Shown here piece by piece: positions 8,611 through 17,791 of a DNA stretch of 42,260 bases (positions are counted from its first letter, which is position 1; each line of letters starts with the position of its first letter). The position numbers and the translations under genes are program-made. Origin of the DNA: an uncultured Bacteroidales bacterium. Lineage in GTDB: Bacteria; Bacteroidota; Bacteroidia; Bacteroidales; Muribaculaceae. The notes under the pieces were generated by a model. The model did no database searches. It was not told the DNA's origin and saw only the letters and a program-made list of their open reading frames with translations. Location: NCBI GenBank assembly GCA_900542185.1, contig UQMZ01000034.1, forward strand, positions 1 to 42,260, given 5' to 3'.

Positions 8611-9321
8611 ATGGGAAAAATGCACGGAGTCAAAATACATCGGGAGGGCACTGCGGTGCTCGTTCCGCTGTTGGGTGTGATGGTGGCGCTGATGGTGCCG
8701 CTATGGATGTTCATGGCTCCGGGTCCGGTGCCTTTGGTGCTGACGGCGCTGATGGTGACGGGATACGCTTTCGTGTTCAATTTTTTCCGTTGTCCGCGCC
8801 GCACGTATACCGGCAAGCGCAAGAATCATGTGGTGAGTTCGGTGGACGGCAAGGTCGTGGCCATCGAGAAGGTGTACGAGGGGGAGTTCCTGCATCATGA
8901 CGCCATGATGGTGTCGGTGTTCATGAGCCCGCTTAACGTGCACGCCAACTGGTTTCCCGTCGACGGCACCGTGGACTATGTGAAGCATCATCAGGGACGT
9001 TTCCTGTCGGCATGGCTGCCGAAGGCCAGCACCGAGAACGAGCGCAGCACCGTGGGAATAACGATGACCGACGGACGCCGCATCACGGTACGTCAGATAG
9101 CCGGCGCCATGGCGCGCCGCATAGTCACCTACGCCCGTCCCGGCGAGGCTGCCTCGATCGACGACCATCTCGGATTCATAAAGTTCGGATCGCGCGTGGA
9201 CATATACCTTCCCGTCGATGCCGAGATATTGCTGAGGATAGGCGACGTTACCCGCGGAGGCATCACGCCCCTCGCCATCATACGCCAAAAGAAGGATTCG
9301 GCTCAACCTACCGACAGCTGA
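8611..9321 (+). CDS. psd: Phosphatidylserine decarboxylase family protein
   Basis: 236 residues, the short proenzyme type of phosphatidylserine decarboxylase. It converts phosphatidylserine to phosphatidylethanolamine at the inner membrane. Two hydrophobic segments at ~15-37 and ~38-58 anchor the N-terminus. The serine that becomes the pyruvoyl group is Ser194 in KFGSRVDIYL, and cleavage is expected between Gly193 and Ser194. Conserved segments are SSVDGKVV and FMSPLNVHANWFPVDG. It is followed 80 bp later by the gene for the enzyme that makes its substrate. Confidence 0.93.
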   Translation: MGKMHGVKIHREGTAVLVPLLGVMVALMVPLWMFMAPGPVPLVLTALMVTGYAFVFNFFRCPRRTYTGKRKNHVVSSVDGKVVAIEKVYEGEFLHHDAMMVSVFMSPLNVHANWFPVDGTVDYVKHHQGRFLSAWLPKASTENERSTVGITMTDGRRITVRQIAGAMARRIVTYARPGEAASIDDHLGFIKFGSRVDIYLPVDAEILLRIGDVTRGGITPLAIIRQKKDSAQPTDS

Positions 9322-9401
9322 ATATGTTTTAAATCCAGAGATGGGTCATATTCCATCCGGAACGCTGACGTCTGAATATGACGTTATAATTAGAAATTAC
9401 T

Positions 9402-10100
9402 ATGAATGCGATAGTTAAGAATATTCCCAACAGCATAACGTGTCTCAACCTTGTGTCCGGTCTGCTGGCAGTGGCGGCGGCATTTCAGGGCAACGGCCCG
9501 ATGTGGAGCCTTAGCGGTTACCAGTGGTGCTGGATTTTCATAGGCATTGCGGCGGTGGCCGATTTCCTGGACGGTTTCGCCGCGCGTCTGCTCCATGCGT
9601 ATTCGTCATTGGGCAAGGAACTCGACTCGCTGTGCGACCTGGTCAGCTTCGGCGTGGCGCCCGCCATGCTGATGTTCAACTGCATGATGGACACCGGTTT
9701 CCAGAGCTGGACGCCTTGGCTGGCATTCATAATCCCGGTGTGCGGTGCGTTGCGGTTGGCCAAGTTCAATATCGACGACCGCCAGACCACCTCGTTTATC
9801 GGCCTTCCGATACCTGCCAACGCCATTTTCTGGATAGGATATTCGGCCTTAGCTTACTACGGAACGGAATTCGTATGCCAGTGGTACTGGTTCCTGCTCA
9901 TCGTGCTGGTGGAGAGCTGGCTGATGATAAGCCCTGTCAGGTTCTTCTCGCTGAAGTTCAAGACCTGGGGGTGGAAAGGCAACGCGCTGAAATGGATGAT
10001 GATCATCACCGCGCCCGTATTGGTGGCCATAATGGGCATTCCCGGATTGCTCTGGACCATAGTGGCATATACTTTATACTCCCTTTTTGACGTTAAATAA
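9402..10100 (+). CDS. pssA: CDP-diacylglycerol--serine O-phosphatidyltransferase
   Basis: 232 residues, an integral membrane enzyme that makes phosphatidylserine from CDP-diacylglycerol and serine. The CDP-alcohol phosphotransferase motif is complete (D57-G58, A61-R62, G71, D75, D79), within DFLDGFAARLLHAYSS and GKELDSLCD. Several hydrophobic helices follow. With psd upstream it forms a two-step phosphatidylethanolamine pathway in one probable operon. Confidence 0.93.
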   Translation: MNAIVKNIPNSITCLNLVSGLLAVAAAFQGNGPMWSLSGYQWCWIFIGIAAVADFLDGFAARLLHAYSSLGKELDSLCDLVSFGVAPAMLMFNCMMDTGFQSWTPWLAFIIPVCGALRLAKFNIDDRQTTSFIGLPIPANAIFWIGYSALAYYGTEFVCQWYWFLLIVLVESWLMISPVRFFSLKFKTWGWKGNALKWMMIITAPVLVAIMGIPGLLWTIVAYTLYSLFDVK

Positions 10101-10102
10101 GA

Positions 10103-10126
10103 AAACTCATATCTATAATTGAGTTT
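10103..10126 (+). terminator. Weak hairpin after pssA
   Basis: AAACTCA (10103-10109) and TGAGTTT (10120-10126) form a 7-bp stem with a 10-base loop, four bases after the pssA stop. The stem is AT-rich and only a short T run follows, so termination may be partial. Confidence 0.3.
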
Positions 10127-10198
10127 ATAAACCTTCAAGGACTCTATTTCAGCATATTAATGACCGGGCGCGATGTCCGGCATTAAAACGAGAATGTA

Positions 10199-10582
10199 AT
10201 GACAATAGGAACGATAATAGCGATAATACTGATCGTCTTTCTGCTGTGGCCCCAGATCACGCGGTGGATCACACGGATGATGATGCGCAGCTGGGAAAAG
10301 AAGCTGCGCAAGATGGCCGGGCAGTTCGGCGGAGCCACACCACCCCCGAACGAGGGTAAACGCCATGGAGGCAGACGCCGAAAGGGGGATACCCCTCCCC
10401 CTCAGCCCAGGCCAAAGCAGCATCCGGCACGGATGATGAAGGAAGTGGCCGAGGACGTGCAGTACACCGAAGTCAGGGAATATTCGCAGACCACTATACA
10501 TACCGAATCCGGCGACACATCCACCACATACACCGAGACGCAGGTGGAGGATGTGAAATTCACGGAAATCAAGGATAAGTGA
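10199..10582 (+). CDS. Small single-pass membrane protein, DUF4834-like
   Basis: 127 residues. One hydrophobic helix at ~3-18 (IGTIIAIILIVFLLW) is followed by a basic segment and a proline-rich, positively charged middle (TPPPQPRPKQ). The acidic, threonine-rich C-terminus has repeated YTE/FTE patterns (VQYTEVREY, VKFTEIKDK). The size, layout and position after pssA resemble the Bacteroidota DUF4834 family; this assignment is from memory. Function is unknown. It lies 7 bp before the phosphatase gene, so the two are probably co-transcribed. Confidence 0.65.
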   Translation: MTIGTIIAIILIVFLLWPQITRWITRMMMRSWEKKLRKMAGQFGGATPPPNEGKRHGGRRRKGDTPPPQPRPKQHPARMMKEVAEDVQYTEVREYSQTTIHTESGDTSTTYTETQVEDVKFTEIKDK

Positions 10583-10589
10583 GCCACAG

Positions 10590-11420
10590 ATGAAGACACT
10601 GTATGTAAGTGACATGGACGGCACGTTGCTTCAGCCGGACGCCCGGCTGTCGGAGCGCACCGTGTCGATGCTCAACGAGGCTATAGCGTCGGGCAAGCTG
10701 TTCACCGTGGCCACTGCCCGCACTCCGGCCACGGTCGCGCCGCTGATGCAGAGGGTGAACATGAACATCCCGGCCATCGTGATGACCGGCGCGGCGTTAT
10801 GGAACCCGGCCGACGGCCGGTATTCGCGGCTGCGGCTGATGGACCCTGAGGCGGCACGTTCGCTGCTTGAGGTGTACCGCACCCAGAACTGCCCCTCGTT
10901 CATCTATTCGCTGCGCGACAACATGATCACCATCCGCCACACCGGCCCGATGTCCGAGTTGCAGCGGGAGTTTGTCGAGGAACGTGCCCACACCCCGTAC
11001 AAGCGTATTGTCATGAACGCGGACGGACATTCGGACTTCCCCGAAGTGCTGGACGACATAATACTGACATATTCCATGCTGCCCAACGAGCCGGCCGAGC
11101 GGGCGTATGAAGTGACCCGGAATCTGCCGGGAATCCGCGCGCAGTTCTACCATGACATCTACGGCGAGCAGACGGCGATATTGGAGGCATTTTCGCCCGA
11201 GGCCACGAAAGCCAAGGCCATGAAAGCGCTGGCGCGTCAGTTGGGCGCCGACCGCATAGTGGCTTTCGGCGACAATATCAACGACCTGCCCATGATGCAC
11301 GAGGCCGACTTGGCGGTGGCCGTGGCGAACGCCCGCGACGAAGTGAAGGATGCGGCGCACATCGTAATCGGCCCGAACACCGACGACTCGGTGGCACGGT
11401 TTATCCTTAACGGCTGCTGA
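10590..11420 (+). CDS. Cof-type HAD-superfamily phosphatase
   Basis: 276 residues. Motif I is DMDGTLL with nucleophile Asp8 and acid Asp10. Motif II is the Thr in ATARTP near residue 40. The conserved lysine is in the KAKAMKAL region and motif IV is AFGDNINDLPM. The size and large cap between motifs II and III fit the Cof/IIB subfamily, which removes phosphate from sugar phosphates, nucleotides or cofactors. The exact substrate is not predictable. It ends 1 bp before the histidine kinase gene. Confidence 0.88.
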   Translation: MKTLYVSDMDGTLLQPDARLSERTVSMLNEAIASGKLFTVATARTPATVAPLMQRVNMNIPAIVMTGAALWNPADGRYSRLRLMDPEAARSLLEVYRTQNCPSFIYSLRDNMITIRHTGPMSELQREFVEERAHTPYKRIVMNADGHSDFPEVLDDIILTYSMLPNEPAERAYEVTRNLPGIRAQFYHDIYGEQTAILEAFSPEATKAKAMKALARQLGADRIVAFGDNINDLPMMHEADLAVAVANARDEVKDAAHIVIGPNTDDSVARFILNGC

Positions 11421-11421
11421 C

Positions 11422-12630
11422 ATGGACAGACGCCTCGGTAAGTTCCTGGTGGTGGCGGTATCGGTGGCCGCGATCATAGGATTTGTGTTGATTTCCAATT
11501 CGCTGGTCAAGCAGTTAGGCATACAGGAGCGCGAGCGTATGGACATCTGGGCCAAGGCCACGGAACGGCTTGCCAAGATTGACGTCGATTCCGACGTGGA
11601 GTTCCTGCTCGACATCATAGCCGCCAACAATTCCATTCCGGTGATGATATGCGACGACAAGGGAAACATTTCCGAATTCCGCAATTTCTCGCTGCCCGAC
11701 AAGAGTACGGCTGACGCCATGACCTTCGCCGAACTGTCCGACCGCAACAGGAAGTATCTGTCCGACCGTCTTCATAAGGCCATAGGCAACGGCACGCTGA
11801 AGCAAATGGCCGGCAACAACGACCATTTCATCGAGGTGGAAGTGGGGGCCGGAGCAAACCAGTATATCTATTACGAGGATTCGTCGCTGCTCAAGAGCCT
11901 GAGCCTGTTTCCCTACATACAGATGTCGGTGACGCTGATACTGGCGCTGATACTATACATGGCGGTGGTATACACCAAGCGTGCGGAGCAGAACCGTCTG
12001 TGGGTGGGTCTCAGCAAGGAGACGGCCCATCAGTTAGGCACGCCCATCAGCTCGCTGATGGCATGGAAGGAATATCTCGAGACGATGGGCATAGAGCCGG
12101 AGGTGACCGCCGAGATAGACAAGGACGTGAAACGCCTCTCCACCATCGCCGACCGTTTCTCGAAGATAGGTTCTCTGCCCGAGATGCAGCTGGAATACAT
12201 CAACGAGATTGTCGGCAAATCGCTGGAATACATGAAGACGCGCGTGTCGGGCCGTGTGGCCATCAACATGCACCTGTCGGACGACGACCACGGCGTACGT
12301 CTGTCGCGTCCGCTGATAGAATGGGTGATGGAGAACCTGACGAAGAACGCCGTGGACGCCATGCAGGGCGAAGGGCGCATAGACATCACCACCGGCGCCG
12401 AGGGCAAGCGCGTATGGATCGAGGTGAAGGACACCGGCAAGGGAATAGCCCGCAAGAATTTCAAGACCGTTTTCAATCCCGGCTACACCACCAAGAAACG
12501 CGGCTGGGGCCTGGGCCTTACACTCGTGAAGCGTATCGTGGAGGAATACCACGGCGGCCGTATTTTCGTCAAGGAATCGGAACTTGGCGTCGGCACCACC
12601 TTCCGCATCGAACTCCCCTCCATCGCCTGA
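11422..12630 (+). CDS. Membrane sensor histidine kinase without an adjacent response regulator
   Basis: 402 residues. Transmembrane helices at ~8-28 and ~164-184 enclose a ~135-residue periplasmic sensor of unknown ligand. The phospho-acceptor is His203 in KETAHQLGTPISSLMAW. The ATPase domain has an N box ENLTKNAVDAM (304-314), a G1 box DTGKGI (337-342) and a G2 box GWGLGLTLVK (361-370). The residue after the histidine is Gln instead of the usual Glu/Asp, a variant I recall from some Bacteroidota kinases. No receiver-domain gene is within the window, so its partner lies elsewhere. The gene is tightly packed behind the HAD phosphatase. Confidence 0.9.
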   Translation: MDRRLGKFLVVAVSVAAIIGFVLISNSLVKQLGIQERERMDIWAKATERLAKIDVDSDVEFLLDIIAANNSIPVMICDDKGNISEFRNFSLPDKSTADAMTFAELSDRNRKYLSDRLHKAIGNGTLKQMAGNNDHFIEVEVGAGANQYIYYEDSSLLKSLSLFPYIQMSVTLILALILYMAVVYTKRAEQNRLWVGLSKETAHQLGTPISSLMAWKEYLETMGIEPEVTAEIDKDVKRLSTIADRFSKIGSLPEMQLEYINEIVGKSLEYMKTRVSGRVAINMHLSDDDHGVRLSRPLIEWVMENLTKNAVDAMQGEGRIDITTGAEGKRVWIEVKDTGKGIARKNFKTVFNPGYTTKKRGWGLGLTLVKRIVEEYHGGRIFVKESELGVGTTFRIELPSIA

Positions 12631-12667
12631 CTTAAGACACCGTGCCTTAAGGAACGACGCCTGAGCC

Positions 12668-13681
12668 TCAGTTGTTTGGCTTGATATGGATTATCTGGGG
12701 GGAATCGGGAGTGTGATTATTACTTTCACTTATACATGAGACGGGAGCAGTGAGTTCGAAAAGATGCATTATCTCACTCAGGTTCTCTCCCTTTAAAATG
12801 AAACGGAACGTACGGTCATTTAACGAGGGGTCTATTACGAAGTTCACATTATATATCTGTTCCAGACGCCGGCAGATTGTGTGTATGGAATCATCCTCGA
12901 AAATCAGTACGCCGTCGCGCCATCCGCAATAACGGCCAAGATCGGAGGACTTTGATACGGCGGGATGTCCGTTACGGAGTGCAAGATGCTCACCAGGCAA
13001 CAACGATATCCGGTCTGAGGCGTCAGTCACTGTTACCTTACCCTTGGCCAAAGTTACCGAGGCGTCGTCGTCATAGGCATTTACATTGAACTCAGTGCCC
13101 GTTGCGGTGACGGACATGTAAGGGGTGTGTACAATGAACGGATGTCGGGAATCGGCATGGACATTGAAGTATGCTTCACCCCGGAGGTTTACGTCGCGGC
13201 TGTTTCCGGACAGTTTGCCCGAATATTCCAGCGTACTGTTGGCATTCAGCCACACCACCGAGCCGTCGGGCAGCGATGCTTTGCTCGTACAGCCGTAATC
13301 AGTAGACAAAGTGATGTCAGTCGCGGCTGAATCCTGGAGTCGGACGAGGAAATATATAGCAATGGCAAGTATCGGAAGCAAAGCCACAGCGGCGATCCTG
13401 GCCCACATTCGGAGCAGTTTCCGGACCAGCCCCGACCTTTGGGGCTCAATGCCTGTTTTTATCAACACATTGCGTTCAGCCTTCTCAGTGTCACTGTCCG
13501 TGACGTCAAAAGCAGGGAGCAGCGTCTCCCAGATATCCTGCTGTTCATAAAAATCCTTTTTATTTTCGGGGGACTGTTCAATCCATTCCCTAAGCCGCTC
13601 AATCTCGTCAGACGTAGCGTTCCCGCTTAGATAGCGCGCGATGACGAGGTTAATGTCGGGGTTATTGTCTATATGGTTCAT
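12668..13681 (-). CDS. FecR-family anti-sigma factor
   Basis: 337 residues. The N-terminal cytoplasmic part (~1-85) should bind the ECF sigma factor encoded just upstream. A transmembrane helix lies at ~93-113 (AAVALLPILAIAIYFLV). The periplasmic FecR domain (~125-225) includes LPDGSVVWLNANSTLEY, DVNLRGEAYFNVH and VTATGTEFNVNAYDDD. A DUF4974-type domain (~255-325) contains SIHTICRRLEQIYNVNF and corresponds to the part that contacts the STN domain of SusC. It starts 11 bp after the sigma gene stop. It should keep sigma inactive until the transporter signals substrate. Confidence 0.93.
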   Translation of the reverse strand: MNHIDNNPDINLVIARYLSGNATSDEIERLREWIEQSPENKKDFYEQQDIWETLLPAFDVTDSDTEKAERNVLIKTGIEPQRSGLVRKLLRMWARIAAVALLPILAIAIYFLVRLQDSAATDITLSTDYGCTSKASLPDGSVVWLNANSTLEYSGKLSGNSRDVNLRGEAYFNVHADSRHPFIVHTPYMSVTATGTEFNVNAYDDDASVTLAKGKVTVTDASDRISLLPGEHLALRNGHPAVSKSSDLGRYCGWRDGVLIFEDDSIHTICRRLEQIYNVNFVIDPSLNDRTFRFILKGENLSEIMHLFELTAPVSCISESNNHTPDSPQIIHIKPNN

Positions 13682-13692
13682 TTCGGGTTATA

Positions 13693-14280
13693 TTATAGAA
13701 GAGTACGGATAAACAGGATTAACAATATAGGGCTCCGGAATATCTGCAGGTTCTGTTGAAGATATTTGACCGCTTTGCTGATGCGGGCTTCGACAGTACG
13801 AACAGATATATTGAGGCGTGATGCGATTTCGGTATATTTTAGTTTTTCCTGGCGGCTGAGCAATAGCGTCTCGCGCACTTCGGGTTCAAGTTTCTCGAGG
13901 GCCGATTCGTAAGCATCGGACAATTCGGAGAAGAACACATGCTCGTCGGGCGATAAAGTAAGGATCTTTTCATGGTTCATGTCATCGTACATCATCTTGA
14001 CCTTCCGGTGCCTGAGTTCGTTGAGGGCGAGATTCTGGACCAGCGAAACCAGATATGAACGGAACGATGTATCGGTGTCAAGTTTCTTACGGTTGGTCCA
14101 GACCCTGATGAACGCCTCCTGAACGATGTCCTCGCACGTGCTTTTATCTGAGACATAACGTGCCGTGAATCGAACCAGATTGGCATAATACTGACGAAAA
14201 ATCTTCACAAAGGCTTCGTGGCTGTCGAATTTCAGGGCAGCCACCAGCAGCGCATCGTTCTTTAATTCTTCGCTTGGCAT
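13693..14280 (-). CDS. ECF sigma factor controlling the adjacent PUL
   Basis: 195 residues. Region 2 (~30-95) contains FVKIFRQYYANLVRFTARYV and CEDIVQEAFIRVW. Region 4 (~125-180) has LEPEVRETLLLSRQEKLKYT and the helix-turn-helix EIASRLNISVRTVEARISKA. The ATG at 14280 is chosen. A TTG at 14298 in the same frame lies inside the promoter's -7 element and cannot be the start if that promoter is used. With the FecR gene behind it and an STN-bearing SusC divergent from it, it belongs to the FecI/FecR trans-envelope signalling class. Confidence 0.93.
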   Translation of the reverse strand: MPSEELKNDALLVAALKFDSHEAFVKIFRQYYANLVRFTARYVSDKSTCEDIVQEAFIRVWTNRKKLDTDTSFRSYLVSLVQNLALNELRHRKVKMMYDDMNHEKILTLSPDEHVFFSELSDAYESALEKLEPEVRETLLLSRQEKLKYTEIASRLNISVRTVEARISKAVKYLQQNLQIFRSPILLILFIRTLL

Positions 14281-14295
14281 GGTATTGAATTTTTG

Positions 14296-14326
14296 CAAAA
14301 GTAATAGTTATGGATTTAACGAGCAA
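14296..14326 (-). promoter_or_regulatory. Promoter for the sigma/anti-sigma pair
   Basis: On the minus strand TACTTTTG (14303 down to 14296) matches TAnnTTTG, and TTGC (14326 to 14323) sits about 20 bp upstream as a -33 element. Transcription would begin near 14289, leaving a leader of roughly 10 bases before the ATG at 14280. The stretch 14327-14474 towards susC shows no matching consensus, which fits activation of susC by the ECF sigma factor. Confidence 0.55.
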
Positions 14327-14474
14327 GTAGTTTCAACAAAATTTTAAATTAAGGAAAATATCGCACATTTACGATGTGGATTTTCTAAGATGAAGTGTTG
14401 TCTTAAAGAACGATTGTAAACAAACGTTACATAACCTTAAAAAAATTCTCGAACACACTAATCATCATGAAAAT

Positions 14475-17400
14475 ATGGGAAAAGTAATGCCAGTAGATTG
14501 CCGGAATCGGCAGCGCAGGGTATTGAGGCCTCTTCTGGTCCTGTTGATGCTCTGTATCGGGGCCGCGGCCCATGCGGTCGGCAACAAAGTCAGTCTTGAT
14601 GTCAGAAATGCTCCTTTAGAAAACGTGTTACGCTCGATCGAGAAGCAGACTGATTACCGTTTCTTTTATAGTAAGGAGACTGTGAATGTCAGTAATCGTG
14701 TCAGTGTCAGTGCCAGGAACGAGTCTATAAGGTCAGTGCTCGACAGAATCCTGCCTCCCCAAGGAATCAGCTATGTCATAGAGAATAAACGGATAGCGTT
14801 GAAACAGGCGCCCGCGTCCTCGGCGAACAAGCAGCTCAAGGCCGAAAATAATGATAATAAGGTGAGAATAACCGGCACGGTGACGGATGGACACGGGGAA
14901 CCTCTGACAGGAGTTTCCGTCATGGTCCAGGGAGAGCGAATCGGTGTCATCACGGATATAGACGGTAATTACGAAATAGAGGTTCCGCAAGGAAGTCAAC
15001 TCAGGTTTTCCTATATAGGCTACACACCTGAGAAAAAGAAAGCTGACAAATCGGGGAAACTCGATGTAGTGATGACCGAGGATTCGCAATTGCTGAGCGA
15101 GGTGGTAGTGATAGGTTACGGCACAATGGACAAGAAGGAGCTTACATCCGCCATAAGCCATGTAGGCGAAAAGGACTTTCTAACCATCAGTTCGTCGGAC
15201 CCGGCGATGCTGATTCAAGGCAAGGTTCCCGGAGTTTCCATTTCCAATACCGGGGCAGCCGATCCCAACAATCAGTCGAGCATACAGATTCGAGGCGTTG
15301 CTTCGCGATCAGCCGGCATCAGTCCGCTTATTGTGATTGACGGAGTGCCCGGAGGAAGTCTGGCAAATGTCAATCCTAACGATATCGCCTCTTTCGACAT
15401 ATTGAAGGATGGAGCGGCTTCCGCGATTTACGGAACGCAGGGTTCAAACGGTGTCATACTGGTAACGACTAAAAAAGGAAACAAGGACGGTACGACCACT
15501 ATCACCTATTCAGCCACGTTATCATGGGACAAGGTTAACCGGGATCTGGATATGATGAGTTCCGCCGACTACCGGGAAATCCGACTGCCCTGGGGAGATA
15601 ATGGAACGGATCTCGGGGGCGATTACGATTGGTTTGCCGGCGTAAGCCGGACGGGTTTCAGCCAGAAGCACAACTTAAGTGCGGCCGGTGGTAACGAACG
15701 GGCCAATTACCGGGTAAGCGCCGATTTTAAGAAATCGCATGGCGTGGACTTAAGGTCCGACAGAGAGGAGTATGGAGCCCGGGCCTCCGTTAACCTGACT
15801 TCCAAAAACGGTCTGTTCAATCTGAATGTCAATCTGTCGCCACGTCTGATTTCGAGTGATGCGGCCGACTGGAATGTATTCAGGAACGCCATCGCCGCCA
15901 ATCCGACCACTCCATTGATGGACAAGGAGGACCCTACGCTTTATTATAATTTTTTCGGACAGACGAGTGGATATAATCCGGTGGAAGTTCAGAAGCTCGA
16001 AAAGAATCACACCGATTCCAAAATGATAGATATGGACGGCACGTTGAAACTCAATCTGTTGCCGCTTCTGTGGACAAGCAGTCAGGAATGCCCGCTCACG
16101 GTTAATACTCAGCTCACATTTGCGGAACATCGTTACAGCTATGACCAGAAATGGTTCCGCCCCTCCACGAGCACCATGGCGATAAACGCCGGCTATGACG
16201 GGCAGGCGAGCCAATCACATTCCACCAATCGGCAGGATGTGCTGGAATGGCTTGCAAATGCCACCGGCAGATTCGGCAAGAGCAACATTAAACTGATGCT
16301 GGGCTACTCATACCAGTATTTTCAGAACTCCGGGTTCAGTGTCGAGAACAGCGATTTCGCGAATGACGGTCTGGGAGCCGACAATATCGGGTCCGGGGAA
16401 TATGCCAAGGAAGAAGGTGTGATAGGCATGAGCAGTTACAAGAACGACAGTAAACTGATTGCCTTTTTCGGACGTGTAAGCTATGACTGGGACGGGAAAT
16501 ATCTGCTGACAGCTTCCTTGCGTCATGAGGGTTCGTCGAAATTCGGAAAGAATCACAAATGGGGCAACTTTCCGGCTGTGTCCGTTGGCTGGCGCATCAG
16601 CAAGGAGAAGTTTATGGAATCGAGCCGGACATGGCTCGACGACCTGAAGATCCGCGCTGACTATGGCGAAAGCGGAAACCAGAATTTCGGCAGCTATATG
16701 TCCCTGGCCACGATGGCCGGTTATGGATATTCGTATGTCAACGGCCGGTATCTGCAAGGCTGGGGCGCATCGAAAAATCCCAATCCCGACTTGAAGTGGG
16801 AGCGCGCCAGGAACTGGAACGTAGGTATTGATTTCGCAATGTTCAACAACCGGTTCTCCGGTTCGTTCAACTATTTTCACAGGCGCACCGAGGACTTGCT
16901 GGGAGACTATAACGTATCCGTTCCTCCGTATATGTGGCCCACGGCATTCGTAAACGTCGGTACTATGGAAAACTCCGGATTTGAGTTCGACCGGAACGTC
17001 AACGCCGTCCAGAGCCGTGACTTCACTTATAGCTTTAACATCGTGGGCTCGACAATGAAGAACAAGTTCGTGGACTTCAGCAACACCAAATATATAGGAC
17101 AGGATTTCTACAACATGTGCGAGACCGAGAACCCTTTCCCCTACTACTATCTTCAGAGAATCGAAAAAGGAGAATCCATCGGAAATTTCTATATGTGGAA
17201 GTATCATGGCATAGACCATAACGGAGACTGGCTGGTCTACAACAAGGACGGAGAAGTCATATCCGCAAGCCGTGCCACGGAGGAAGACAAGGTGAAAGTA
17301 GGGAACGGCTTACCCAAGTTCACCATGTCGACCACACATACATTCCGTTACCGTAATTTCGACCTGTCGCTGTTTTTCCGGGGTGCGTTCGGATTCGATT

Positions 17401-17771
17401 TATTCAACATACACGATTTCTATTACGGCACGCGCAAATACAGCGGCAACATGCTGAAGAAAGCCTATGGCAAGAACTTCAAGATCAGTGCGTCCGGTCC
17501 GCACGCCGCCACGGATTATTTCCTTGAGCGGGGAGATTACTTCAAGCTGGACCAGATCACGCTCGGATACACGCTGAATCTGCCGAATGTGCGCTTTATG
17601 AACAAATTGAGAATCTACGCATCGGTAAACAACATATTTACAATCACGAAATTCTCAGGCGTCGACCCGAGTACATATCCGGTCAACGGCCTTACTCCCG
17701 GCGCGCAGGGATCCTGCATGTACTATCCTACCACCCGACAGTTCATAGTAGGAGCCCAGATTGACTTCTAA
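14475..17771 (+). CDS. SusC/RagA TonB-dependent outer-membrane transporter with STN domain
   Basis: 1098 residues. A signal peptide (basic RNRQRRVLR then a hydrophobic core ending AAAHA near residue 34) leads into an STN domain at ~38-112. STN-bearing transporters signal to FecR-type anti-sigma factors. A carboxypeptidase-regulatory-like domain (~130-205) precedes the SusC signature EVVVIGYGTMDKKELTSAIS, the plug (~225-340, with PGVSISNTG and SAIYGTQGSNGVILVTTKKG) and the beta-barrel. The barrel ends in the terminal phenylalanine QIDF. It imports oligosaccharides using TonB energy and partners with the SusD 20 bp downstream. A second in-frame ATG is at 14487, and a six-codon ORF from 14467 ends over it. 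Confidence 0.97.
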   Translation: MGKVMPVDCRNRQRRVLRPLLVLLMLCIGAAAHAVGNKVSLDVRNAPLENVLRSIEKQTDYRFFYSKETVNVSNRVSVSARNESIRSVLDRILPPQGISYVIENKRIALKQAPASSANKQLKAENNDNKVRITGTVTDGHGEPLTGVSVMVQGERIGVITDIDGNYEIEVPQGSQLRFSYIGYTPEKKKADKSGKLDVVMTEDSQLLSEVVVIGYGTMDKKELTSAISHVGEKDFLTISSSDPAMLIQGKVPGVSISNTGAADPNNQSSIQIRGVASRSAGISPLIVIDGVPGGSLANVNPNDIASFDILKDGAASAIYGTQGSNGVILVTTKKGNKDGTTTITYSATLSWDKVNRDLDMMSSADYREIRLPWGDNGTDLGGDYDWFAGVSRTGFSQKHNLSAAGGNERANYRVSADFKKSHGVDLRSDREEYGARASVNLTSKNGLFNLNVNLSPRLISSDAADWNVFRNAIAANPTTPLMDKEDPTLYYNFFGQTSGYNPVEVQKLEKNHTDSKMIDMDGTLKLNLLPLLWTSSQECPLTVNTQLTFAEHRYSYDQKWFRPSTSTMAINAGYDGQASQSHSTNRQDVLEWLANATGRFGKSNIKLMLGYSYQYFQNSGFSVENSDFANDGLGADNIGSGEYAKEEGVIGMSSYKNDSKLIAFFGRVSYDWDGKYLLTASLRHEGSSKFGKNHKWGNFPAVSVGWRISKEKFMESSRTWLDDLKIRADYGESGNQNFGSYMSLATMAGYGYSYVNGRYLQGWGASKNPNPDLKWERARNWNVGIDFAMFNNRFSGSFNYFHRRTEDLLGDYNVSVPPYMWPTAFVNVGTMENSGFEFDRNVNAVQSRDFTYSFNIVGSTMKNKFVDFSNTKYIGQDFYNMCETENPFPYYYLQRIEKGESIGNFYMWKYHGIDHNGDWLVYNKDGEVISASRATEEDKVKVGNGLPKFTMSTTHTFRYRNFDLSLFFRGAFGFDLFNIHDFYYGTRKYSGNMLKKAYGKNFKISASGPHAATDYFLERGDYFKLDQITLGYTLNLPNVRFMNKLRIYASVNNIFTITKFSGVDPSTYPVNGLTPGAQGSCMYYPTTRQFIVGAQIDF

Positions 17772-17791
17772 CCATTCAAACGAACGTAATC

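Noticed and set aside
8701..9306. 201-codon ORF antisense to psd
   Set aside because: It has no family features and lies fully opposite a well-supported gene. Long antisense frames are common here because of the codon bias of the GC-rich coding strand.
12631..12651. CTTAAG...CTTAAG hairpin between the histidine kinase and the FecR gene
   Set aside because: The stem is only 6 bp with no T run, too weak to call as a terminator.
16308..17219. 303-codon ORF antisense to susC
   Set aside because: It is a shadow of the SusC barrel with no recognisable domain or start context.
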